Below the pieces are notes generated by a model, which had not been told where the DNA came from, ran no database searches, and was given only the letters and a program-made list of their open reading frames with translations. The position numbers and the translations under genes were made by a program. Of a stretch of 64,000 nucleotides of DNA, positions 23,561 to 32,522 are shown one piece after another. Source of the stretch: Symsagittifera roscoffensis (lineage: Eukaryota; Xenacoelomorpha; Acoela; Convolutidae); assembly GCF_963678635.1 (NCBI RefSeq), contig NC_087070.1, positions 20,259,461 to 20,323,460 on the forward strand, read 5' to 3'. Every line of letters starts with the position of its first letter. The stretch's first letter is position 1.

Positions 23561-24535
23561 GCACTTCTGTAGTTTTTAGTTTTTTCGAACAACTCAGATA
23601 GCGAGGATAATCGGCCGTTGGATACCATCCCATCGCGTCAACTTGTCGAATTTGCGGCGCGAGAGGAAGCGGTTGCAAGGGACGAGCGAGACGACGGCGC
23701 ATAACGAACGGGCGCATAAAGAACGTAAGACGAAAGCGAAACAAGCGAGCGACAACCAGGGCAGAAACTCAAGGAGACCGGCCTTAGTATCAAAAAAATG
23801 TCTCTCGAATAGTAGTCAGGAGGAGGGGGAATCGGAGACGCAGAGTGGGAGTTCGGGAATGGGAAACATTTGAATAGGAAACAATTGAATACACAATACA
23901 CCGTACCGTTTTATCAGTCCTTGTTAAAATGGCCGTAACAGTTGATGAAAATCGGGTTAGTGAAAAACGTTCTCAGAGGAGTCTCACGACATAAGAGGTT
24001 GTTATGTGCTTCGGTGATTTATTGAAAAATCCATCAGAGTCACTCGTCCTTATAGGAACTAATACGACAGTTACGCTTTAGATCAAGGACTTCAACTGGA
24101 AGCCGTAATTCACACGTTTTTGTCAAGGTTAACTGACTGTCATCTAGAAGCAGAGCTGAGAACAGGCAAAAATTTGTTGTTTTTTTTCTGGTAATTTTTG
24201 TTCTTTTAACAAGCAGTTTTTGACGGATTTTTCTCCCGGTTTGTTCAAAAGGGCTTGAAAACAAAAACTAACATGTCAACTGAAAACATTCTTCCCAAAA
24301 TATTAGGGTTTTCATTTAGGACTAGATTGACGGCTTTAGCGTACACGGCAAAATTAACCTTTCCAAATTGTATGGGGTCAAGGCAAGCAAGCTTCCTTTA
24401 CTAATACGTTTCAAGAGGCTGAACCCGTTACTTTGTAGTTCACATAGCGTATAAAGATTTAAAATTAGAATAAAATGAGAAACAGTATTCAATTTCTGAT
24501 TTTTGTGAACAGTTTCAGTGAAATTTTGAATTTAA

Positions 24536-24712
24536 CACGATTGCTCGTATCAGGGGAAAATCATGAATGTTCCGACTGTCTTCTAAGGTCTATTAAGCAA
24601 TGCTTGCTTTAAAAAATTAATGAATTTTTCGAAAAAAAAGAAAAGAGTTTTTTTAAATCATCCCGCTCACGCCACATATAGTACAAAAAGATATATTTTG
24701 ATCCTATCAACG
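24536..24712 (+). repeat. F1 foldback half copy
   Basis: Starts CACGATTGCTCGTATCAGGG with ATGTTCCGACTGTCTTCTAA, then follows F1 order to AAATCATCCCGCTCACGCCA and AGTACAAAAAGATATATTTT. Its first 52 bp are also the right end of the relic block. Confidence 0.6.
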
Positions 24713-24715
24713 AAA

Positions 24716-25195
24716 CAAGACTACTCGCATATCAGAAAAAGTCCGGAATGTTTCGACTGTCTCCTAATTCATATCGAATGATTTTTGGGAAAAGAAAAAT
24801 TGGAAAAACCTATATTTTTAGCACAATATCAAAGTGTAAAACTTTGAGTCGTACGAAAATAATAGACCAATTAGCTAACCTCATTTCATTTTGGAACGAT
24901 TTTGTTGTGCGGGATAATTCGCCACGTATAAATAGTTCGCATTATGCGCTCAGCTTTATGAAAAACTCTTCAAAGCGCGCATAATTTGGTCCAGAACTGG
25001 GCAAATTTGGCAATTTTCAAATCCTCAAAACTTAAAAATAAAAATTGGAGGTGAAATATCTTTTTACATTTGAACTCAAGAAGTCGATATCTTTAATGGG
25101 GTAAAAAGTTTTGTTGAAAATTATTATTTCGATCGGTGAAAATTGACTGAACAAAAAAAACACACCGAGCATAATTATTCCGTTTTCTTCGAAAT
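24716..25195 (+). repeat. F2 foldback-type half copy
   Basis: Starts CAAGACTACTCGCATATCAG, then TTTCGACTGTCTCCTAATTC and TATCGAATGATTTTTGGG. Inner blocks AGTCGTACGAAAATAATAGA, TTTGGAACGATTTTG and ATTATTCCGTTTTCTTCGAA match the 8.6-10 kb copies. The hairpin is decayed. Confidence 0.65.
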
Positions 25196-25569
25196 TATTT
25201 GGCGAAAAAGTGTAAAAGTTGACAAAAAATTGGATGTTCAAAAGCTATCTTAGTAGCATGTACAACAGACTAAAAAGGAAATGACTAAATTATGCCTTGT
25301 AGATCAAGTTTAATACATTTTCTAAGAGTTCTCTAAGCTGCCACCTTTCGTAACTTTTGTTCCTTTATTGTACACAGGCAAAGCTATGCTTCGCAAACAC
25401 AACGAGAACACGACAAAAAGCAGCTCTATAAATTACAATAAGAAAGTAGAAATAAGCCTCGCTTTAGTAAAAATTTGGCCAAATCTCAGATAAAGCAGAT
25501 TCAAATGAAATAACTGGATTGCGCATTGTAGTAACTCGAACAGTATTATCAATTCATTTTTAAGACAAA

Positions 25570-28010
25570 CAAGACTGCTTGTTTATCAGAGCAAAGCCCT
25601 GAATGTTCCGATTGTCTCTTAACTCATAACGAAAAATTTTGGGAATAGAAAATTTTGAAAACCCTTTCATTTTCGACAATTTCGACAAACGTTGGGTTTG
25701 GGTCTTTTAAGACAAAACTATATTGCGTAAAACAAAGGATGGAAAAAAATAAAAAGTCATGCGTTTTAGTATGCTGTGTATACTAACAAAGCGTAAGTGT
25801 TAGTGGCAGTGTTAGTGTCAGTGTAGGAAGAATTAGAGTTGGATGAAAAGGTAATGAAAGGGCTTGGGAAGTGACAGGAGGGAAGGATAAGGTAGGAAAA
25901 GATGTGGTAAGTCTGGGCTCGGAGTGTAGAAAATCGTCTGGAGTTTCTACTTCAGACCTTTTTGAAAATTTATGCAGGGCAAAAGCAGTTTGCGTGGACT
26001 CGTCAAAATGCATGTGAGATGAATTTGATTATTTTTGCGAGGAGATAAAAGAGAGTATAGATGGTCTTTAAAAGAAGCAAAAGAAGGTGAGCAATCGAAC
26101 ACAGAGCGGTCAGAAAAATATCGATGAAAGGATCCAAGTTGTCGGCTCATTTTTGGCTAAAACTTTTGTCCTTTTGATAACAAAAGTTAGTAGTGTGAGG
26201 TTGTTCAATGTTTTGCTCGTATAAATCACTTTTTTTGTTGAATTTTGTATATGAGCAAATTGGATCTTTTTTTTTATCCCACTTAAAAGATTTTTCTTCT
26301 TTTGTTTGTAGATGTGAAAACTTGTAGTGATCAGGATTGCATAAACTTTGTATTTGTAATTTTACTGTCGGTGTCTGGATTGCGTTTTGTTTTCGTCATA
26401 TGTAATTGGTTTTGTACTTAACTTTTTTTGTTCCACTGAGTTGTGCGTCTAACAATTTTTTTGAATGGTGTCCACTTTGTAAGGAATTCCTGAATTTGTT
26501 GGGTGCGAATGTGGGGTTGGATATCTGATTTGGATTATATGCCTATGGATTGTAAATCTATATTAGGATTACAAGCTATTGCGCGAATGCTTTCAGGTGA
26601 AATTTTTTTAGGAGGTGGCAATAAGGTGGTTTATGGTTTGAGAAGATAATATATATCTTCGTTTTGATTAACTTGCACTTCTGTAGTTTTTAGTTTTTTC
26701 GAACAACTCAGATAGCGAGGATAATCGGCCGTTGGATACTATCCCATCGTGTCAACCTGTCGAATTTGCGGCGCGAGAGGAAGCGGTTTCAAGGGACGAG
26801 CGAGACGACGGCGCATAACGAACGGGCGCATAAAGAACGTAAGACGAAAGCGAAACAAGCGATAGACAACCAGGGCAGAAACTCAAGGAGACCGGCCTTA
26901 GTATCGAAAAAATGTCTCTCAAATAGTAGTCAGGAGGAGGGGGAATCGGAGACGCAGAGTGGGAGTTCGGGAATGGGAAACGTTTGAATAAGAAACAATT
27001 GAATACACAATACACCGTACCGTTTTATCAGTCCTTGTTAAAATGGCCGTAACAAATGATGAAAAGCGGGTTCGTGAAAAACGTTCTCAGAGGAGTCTCA
27101 CGACATAAGAGGAGTCTCACGAGGAGTCTCACGACATGTGCTTCCGTGATTTCTTGAAAAATCCATCAGAGTCACTCGTCCTTATAGAAACTAATACGAC
27201 AGTTACGCTTTAGAGCAAGGACTTCAACTGGAAGCCGTAATTCACACGTTTTTGTCAAGGTTAACTGACTGTCATCTAGAATCAGAGCTGAGAACAGGCA
27301 GAAATTTGGTGTTTTTTTTTCTGGTAATTTTTGTTCTTTTAACAAGCAGTTTTTGACGGATTTTTCTCCCGGTTTGTTCAAATGGGCTTGAAAACAAGAA
27401 ATAACATGTCAACTGAAAACATTCTTCCCAAAATATTAGGGTTTTCATTTAGGACTAGATTGACGGCTTTAGCGTACACGGCAAAATTAATCTTTCCAAA
27501 TTGTATGGGGTCAAGGCAAGCAAGCTTCTTTTACTAATACGTTTCAAGAGGCTGAACCCGTTACTTTGTAGTTAACATAGCGCATAAAGATTTAAAATTA
27601 GAAATAAAATGAGAAGCAGTATTCAATTTCTTATTTTTGTGAACAATTTCAGTGAAATTTTGAAATTAAACACGATTGCTCGTATCAGGGGAAAACCATG
27701 AAAGTTCCGACTGTCTTCTAAGTGTCGACCAATTAGCTAGCTTCAATTCAATTTGGAACAATTTTGATGTGCGGGATAAATCGCCAGGCATAAAAAATTC
27801 GCGTTTCGCTCTCAGCATCATGGAATAACTCTTCAAAGCTCGCATAATTTAGTCCAGAACATGGAAACTTTGGCAAGTTTTAAACCCAGAACTTAACAAA
27901 AAATTATCGAAAGTGAAATAGTTTTTTACATTTGAAATCAAGAAGTTGATATCTTCATTGGGGTATTAAATTTTTTTATTGAAAATTATTATAAAAATCG
28001 AGCAATTATT
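25570..28010 (+). repeat. F2 foldback-type copy split by an insertion
   Basis: The outer end (25570-25688, starting CAAGACTGCTTGTTTATCAG) stops after TTTCGACAATTTCGACAA. The next family block, GTCGACCAATTAGCTAGCTT, resumes at about 27723 and runs to about 28010. The relic block 25689-27722 therefore sits inside a pre-existing F2 repeat. Confidence 0.65.
25689..27722 (-). mobile_element. Relic of the giant element's env/ORF Y region, copy 2
   Basis: A 2034-bp near-identical copy of 22575-24587, starting ACGTTGGGTTTGGGTCTTTT and ending GTTCCGACTGTCTTCTAAG. It differs by scattered substitutions and an extra local duplication of GAGGAGTCTCACGA near 27110. Minus-strand ORF Y relic: 25783-26150; env relic: about 26148-26675. 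It stops exactly where the F1 end stops, which marks it as the daughter copy. Confidence 0.75.
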
Positions 28011-28068
28011 ATAAAAATTTCATGGAAGAGCCTAAGGTGTGGGGATTGGGGCAGGTAAAAGAGATCGT

Positions 28069-28296
28069 CTATTTTGAAAAGGGCGACGAGAAACATGTTT
28101 TCTGAGGGAATAGGAGCCAACATTTGACCCAATCATTACCGGCGTCGCTGGCAATTTTTCCCGCTTTTTTCGGATCGAATGGTGCTACGACACCAGACCC
28201 GACCAATTTTGCGATACTTTTGACAGCTGTTGAAATCTCGTCCCAAATTGGAAATGCATCCGCGTTTAGTAGCAAAAAATTTGGAAAAAAGTTCAT
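28069..28296 (-). CDS. Short unidentified ORF
   Basis: A 75-codon frame with a true ATG at 28294-28296. Its composition (AVKSIAKLVGSGVVAPFDPK, then GKIASDAGNDWVKCW) is richer in Gly, Ala, Val and Asp than chance frames in this AT-rich sequence. I do not recognise it. It lies directly against the end of the inverted-repeat element at 28305, so it may be a gene fragment cut by that insertion. Confidence 0.3.
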   Translation of the reverse strand: MNFFPNFLLLNADAFPIWDEISTAVKSIAKLVGSGVVAPFDPKKAGKIASDAGNDWVKCWLLFPQKTCFSSPFSK

Positions 28297-28366
28297 ATAG
28301 AGAATTGCAAAAAGTTCGGACAGACAGAATTAATTAAGAAGAGCAACTGTCTAGACAACAACGGAA

Positions 28367-28602
28367 CCTCCACATGGTAGACACTTCTCCGTGGTGTGGG
28401 AGGATCAAAGTCTACCGGCTACGAGCACTCCATACCCAACTAGGAGCTTCATGCGAGGTGCAGCTGGCTTCAAACACTGCCGACATAGAAACACGCTTAA
28501 CGTTGTCCCTCATGCGCAGCTATTCAAAACGCTTAATAACAGTTGGGCCCAAGATCACTGGATTGGACATAGAGTGGACTCGCTTAACTAACTAACTAAC
28601 TA
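28367..28602 (+). mobile_element. 5'-truncated LINE 3' end with 12-bp duplication
   Basis: Flanked by a perfect 12-bp duplication, ACAACAACGGAA, at 28355-28366 and 28603-28614. The insert is markedly more GC-rich than its surroundings and ends in a (CTAA)n tail. One frame closes just before the tail with LNVVPHAQLFKTLNNSW, resembling the VV-ap-FK-LD-W pattern at the C-terminus of CR1/Jockey-type reverse-transcriptase proteins. Truncation, tail and duplication are the signature of target-primed reverse transcription. The clade is a guess. Confidence 0.8.
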
Positions 28603-28664
28603 ACAACAACGGAAATTAAAACTGAAATAAACACAACGTCGAAAGCACATAAAGCAGAGTTACG

Positions 28665-28865
28665 GGATCTACTTAACAATCCTCCTTTCAAGAAAGGGGA
28701 GGAGATCGTTAATACGATTACTTGCAGCGAACTTTCGACCAATCAGAATGCAGCAAATTTCGAATTTACATACAATGCTCTAGTGCGAATTTACTGTTTT
28801 TATTCACAGGGCTGGAGATTCTTTAGTAGATACAATAGGGGTGAGGGAGATTGTTAAGTAGATCC
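28665..28865. mobile_element. 201-bp MITE with 8-bp duplication
   Basis: Terminal repeats GGATCTACTTAACAATC and GATTGTTAAGTAGATCC. Flanks GAGTTACG (28657-28664) and GAGTTTCG (28866-28873) match at 7 of 8. A subterminal hairpin (AATCCTCCTTTC...GAAAGGGGAGGA) is followed by GAACTTTCGACCAATCAGAA, which recurs in reverse in the MITE at 60174-60336. Confidence 0.8.
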
Positions 28866-28874
28866 GAGTTTCGC

Positions 28875-29084
28875 TCAAAACCTATAACCACGGCTGGCAA
28901 TTGCATCCGAAGCGTCGAAAAGTTTTATAGTAAAACCTGGATGTTCATTGCAGTATTTAAAAATTAGGCTAGCATAATCATCGGGTAATCGACGATCTCG
29001 CATTTTGAATTTGGCCTGACAAAAAATTCAAGGTTGTTCGGCTTCAGATTTTGCATGCAAAAAAGCGTCGAAAAGCACTGATTC
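28875..29084 (-). pseudogene. Short coding-like remnant
   Basis: On the minus strand a frame with one internal stop reads ESVLFDAFLHAKSEAEQP, stop, then KMRDRRLPDDYASLIFKYC and FDASDAIASRGYRF before its final stop at 28875-28877. The composition is protein-like. It lies inside the 33-bp-TIR element and may be the end of that element's lost protein. I do not recognise it. Confidence 0.3.
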
Positions 29085-29123
29085 CTCATTTTAATTAATT
29101 CTGTCTGTCCGAACTTTTTGCAA

Positions 29124-30041
29124 CTAATTATATCTTAAAAACAATGTGTACAAAACGCGTCAGCTTTATTAATGTCTTCTTTTGTTTTGATCCAAATCTG
29201 CGTAGGCAAAATTAAACTTTGGTTTTGATTTGACAACCACGTAGAATTTTTTTTGAAAATGATTCGAGCAATGAAAGTAGCATTTGATCTATCTTAACAA
29301 AAATTGTCGATAAAGTTTAATTAATTTTCATCTCACTTGCAATTTTAAATACGGGTTGATTACGGGAGGGGCGGAAGCCTTTCTTTTAGGGATTCGACCC
29401 CTTGCTAACCCAAAAGATCCTTACTTTGATGATCGATCCTGAAAGTTTTCTAAAGCCGCATCTAGCGCCAAAATTGATATTAACTTTTAAAAGGAGAGCG
29501 CGCGTCAAAAACAAAACGCGCTTGTTCGGTCAACATTTTAAAAAAAAGTCTTCTAATCGAACTTTTCATCCAGATTGATTTCAGAAGCATAAAATTGCGT
29601 GAATTTAAAACTAATAGAAAAACAAAATCTTTCTTAAATATGTTAGTTTTCAGGGTTTTTAATAATCGATAGTCATTTTAAATGCCCAGAATTGTAAAAC
29701 CTGTTTTTCTAACTGCTTTCTCTTAGTTTTCAAAAGCTAGTAACAGTTTTCAAAGTAGTAATCTAATTTTTGGAAGAAATATGATAAAAAAAATCACTTG
29801 CACACTTCTATGTTTGATTTATTCGTTCTCTTAAGACTTCTTAATATCAATTTTACGATATACCAGTATCAACTTTTTCTGGCAGCTATGCAGCATATCA
29901 ACAACACTTTGATAACAGTTACTTTACGATATCGCTACGTATCCGCAACTTCGACAAGATGACTAACTAATACCCTGGAAGACTTAGAGATCGAAAATAC
30001 CTGATTGATGTGATTAAAATGATAGCCTACTTGAAACATAG
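29124..30041. other. Spacer with a decayed hAT-like MITE piece
   Basis: Only repeat debris is seen: at about 29355-29560 an inverted, strongly decayed copy of the 10740 MITE family (GAGGGGCGGA, TTCTAAAGCCGCATCTAGCGCC, AAAAGGAGAGCGCGCG, GTTCGGTCAACATTTT). The rest, up to the LTR, has no recognised feature. Confidence 0.5.
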
Positions 30042-30156
30042 TGGAACCTGATCTAAACTATATTTTATGATTGGATAAATTGGATATTTTACCACTGTAA
30101 AGTATTTACTATTAACCAATCATAATCCATCTAACTAACAACCCACTTATTTGTAA

Positions 30157-30184
30157 GTGCTGAAATTACTTGTAATTTCAGCAC
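30157..30184. promoter_or_regulatory. Perfect 13-bp-stem hairpin in the LTR
   Basis: GTGCTGAAATTAC and its exact reverse complement GTAATTTCAGCAC are separated by TT. It is unchanged at 49486-49513 and 63289-63316. It could be a dyad protein-binding site or an RNA hairpin; its role is unknown. Confidence 0.6.
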
Positions 30185-30622
30185 CAGAGAGATTTGAATT
30201 TAACTTAGAAATTAGTTGCCTCTCCAAGAGAACTTCAGCAGCCGCAACAAACCAGTATACCCTAGATCTATTGAGCCTAGCAGAGACTAGTTAAACACCC
30301 TGAGACTAGAAAGTATAAGAGTAAGATTAGGATCGGTATTAGACTAAGAAGTTGCACGAATCTATCCGGCCGAAAATAAGATAGCGTGACGAGCAGACGG
30401 TGTACCCTATCCGAAATTACTCTATGAGTTAACCACATCGGTTCTAACTCAATAGGAAAACCAGAGCTTATGCTATTGAACAATTTTACTTGTTTAAGGA
30501 GACACGACTGTCTTACATCAGGCAAAACCCTAGCACAAGGTGATGTCATTGATCGCCATCTTGATATACACCCCAAAAAATTGATAGAAGAAAGCAATTC
30601 CTCAATCGGGTCAGGTCAAACG

Positions 30623-30660
30623 ATGAGACGTTCAGCCATGGCAACCATAAGAACCAAGGT
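30623..30660 (+). promoter_or_regulatory. LTR leader AUG and strong splice donor
   Basis: ATG at 30623 and, in frame, GCCATGG at 30638 (a very good initiation context) open a 12-codon reading frame running straight into CCAAG/GTGAGT, a near-consensus donor with GT at 30659-30660. Both are conserved in the 3' LTR (donor GT at 49988-49989). A spliced subgenomic RNA could carry this short leader to a downstream gene; this is an inference. Confidence 0.45.
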
Positions 30661-31198
30661 GAGTCATTGGATAGATTTGGAGATTAAAAATGACTGCTTA
30701 CGGGTTTTCAACCGTAAATCATGTAATAACTTGAAATTTAATTTGTGTATAACTTATTCTTTTGAGAATGCTTGGAAAATTTGTTGAGCCCGAAACTTTA
30801 TAATAATAATACTAAAAGTTATAATAATTTTATTGCGTATCTCGAGAAATATGCTAGCTCCAACTTATTTTACGATTTAACGACCATAATTGTTTTAAAT
30901 TCATTGTCAACAAAGGTCAATTTTGGCGTTGTTTTAACGAACGAAAACAAAAAAAAAGAGTTTGAAAACATGATGCGACTTATTTCTGAATTGCTAACTC
31001 AAAATTATTGAATAACTTTGAACTTCTAATTGTCTTATCTTAAGGGACCTGGTTATTTTAAGGAAATCACTCTAGTAGTACCCTTTTTGTGGAGAGTACA
31101 AATTATAACAAGATAAATCATTTCGAATTGTATAAATGTGAAAAAAGTTAAGGTTAGAGAAACCGAAACTAAGTTTTTTCCTTGAAAAACTATTTGAT

Positions 31199-31269
31199 AG
31201 AGACGGGAATCCAGCCTACGCATGGAAACTGTATTGGATTAGCAGTCCAAGGCCTTAGTCACCTTGTCT
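31199..31269 (-). ncRNA. tRNA-Ser(GCT)-like sequence inside the LTR
   Basis: On the minus strand the sequence has a five-pair anticodon stem (TTGGA/TCCAA) around the loop CTGCTAA, giving anticodon GCT (Ser). A T-arm-like stretch (GGCTGGATTCC, compare GGTTCGAATCC) and a 5' end AGACAAGGTGACTAAGG follow tRNA-Ser order. The acceptor stem does not pair properly and the promoter boxes are damaged, so it is a pseudo-tRNA or a captured tRNA-derived piece. The same sequence is at 50530-50600 in the 3' LTR. No predicted function. Confidence 0.65.
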
Positions 31270-31426
31270 TAAAAACACCTTAGGGCAAACATACTGAACG
31301 AACGATATAATCGAAAAGACTGATCAATGAGCTCCCGAACTGGCTATAAAAACTAGCTCTTATGACTAACGGAGTTAAGTACCGGATGCAACAAAATTAG
31401 CAGAACACGAAATTAGGCAAAAAAGA

Positions 31427-31432
31427 AATAAA
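31427..31432 (+). terminator. LTR polyadenylation signal AATAAA
   Basis: AATAAA followed by a T-rich stretch, about 85 bases before the end of LTR homology; also at 50758-50763 in the 3' LTR. The position suits the R/U5 border of an LTR. Confidence 0.5.
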
Positions 31433-31516
31433 TTTGTTCTTATGAGCAAATTCGTGAGATCTATCAATGAAAAATTACGTTTTTATTGTGGAAGTACCTT
31501 TTAAAAAAAGTTATTT

Positions 31517-32522
31517 AGAGTTTTATTAGCAATGAATTTAGATTTTCATTTGCAGACATAGTATAATTGAAGAAAACACTTCACCGATATTTACAGGCGC
31601 TATTTGCAATAACGATTGATAAAAAGATCTCTAATCGTTTCTTTAAAACTGCACTAAATTGAAAAGATATCTAAAAAGAATGTTTATTGAAAATAAAAAA
31701 GAAAAATAAGTTAGTAAATACACAAATTGTTAGTAATACACAAATCATTTCTTCATCTCAGCTCCATCACCTATACATAACAAACAAATCATAAACCACC
31801 AACATCATCAAAAATTCAACCTTTCTATCAATTAAAACTTTAAATTACTTCAAAAAGGCCTGTTCTAAATTTTACTTCTACCTAAACTAAACCTTCTAAA
31901 GTAAGCAGATCATCAAGGTTTTTCTTGGAGCTCCATTTCATTTTTATCCCAACTAAATTTTATATCATTAATTTATATCTTGATCATCAAGGCCTATCCT
32001 TGGATCAAAAAGAACAATTTTGTTCTCCCCCACCCACTCAGCAAGTGTCTAACGACCTCAAACGTCGATTCACTATCCAATCCTTCAAAAAGACCCGAGA
32101 TTAATAGAAATTTTTAAATAAAACTAACAATTCAAATTAAGATAAACAGTGAAGAACTCCGGTTATTCATCCTTCACTTGAACCCTCCTCTTACCAGACC
32201 CAGGATAGATCTTAGACTTAGTAAGTTTAAAATAGTATCTAACGAACTACTTGCGTTCTAATTATACCTGAACCTTGTGGATCGATTTACTATTCTCCAA
32301 CCCTTGAACACAATCACTACCCCTAAGTAAGATGAAGTAAGTTAACACCTTAGCTTAGACTAGCCACGAGAAAGTAAAAAATTATTCTTCGGAATCGATA
32401 TACTTTTCTCTCCAACCCTAAATAAAAAGACCCAGGTTAAGCTAACCAAAAAATCGTAAGGACTAACAGTCTAAGAAAATAAAAATACCTAACAACTTTT
32501 TGCATCCCTCATCCTAAATTTT
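31517..32522 (+). other. Leader of the giant element
   Basis: Non-coding. No TGG-type primer-binding site was found directly after the LTR homology. Donor-like GTAAGT sites occur at about 32220 and 32335. Three diverged copies of a CGATTnACTAT...CCAAnCCTT unit (near 32065, 32282 and 32395), and short GATCATCAAGG repeats (31911, 31983), could be packaging or dimer structures; this is speculative. Confidence 0.5.

Larger units (their letters stand above)
22575..24587 (-). mobile_element. Relic of the giant element's env/ORF Y region, copy 1
   Basis: A block of 2013 bp repeated at 25689-27722. Read on the minus strand, 23034-23560 holds the end of an env gene and 22669-23036 the start of ORF Y of a relative of the element at 30-50.8 kb. 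A more GC-rich piece (23590-23880) is open on both strands and unassigned. The rest (23.9-24.5 kb) is unassigned. The right end of the block is the outer end of an F1 foldback repeat whose remainder continues in place to 24712, which suggests this is the source copy. Confidence 0.7.
28305..29123. mobile_element. TIR element with two nested insertions
   Basis: Perfect terminal inverted repeats of 33 bp start TTGCAAAAAGTTCGGACAGA and continue CAGAATTAATTAA; they lie at 28305-28337 and 29091-29123. Inside are a LINE fragment (28367-28602) and a small MITE (28665-28865). Without these and their duplications the element would be about 360 bp. No clear target duplication was found. It is non-autonomous or internally deleted. 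Confidence 0.85.
30042..31516 (+). repeat. 5' LTR of the giant element
   Basis: Starts TGGAACCTGATCTAAACTA. Similarity with the 3' LTR stops after AAAAAAAGTTATTT at 31516. Inside: a perfect hairpin (30157-30184), an AUG/splice-donor pair (30623-30660), a tRNA-Ser-like sequence (31199-31269) and an AATAAA signal (31427-31432). The LTR at 63174 resumes homology at about 31512 and continues past 31600, so either the true LTR is longer and the 3' copy is cut short, or that homology is the leader. The 3' boundary is therefore uncertain. Confidence 0.85.

Noticed and set aside
31199-31269. A working tRNA-Ser gene.
   Set aside because: The acceptor stem does not pair and both promoter boxes are altered; kept only as tRNA-like.
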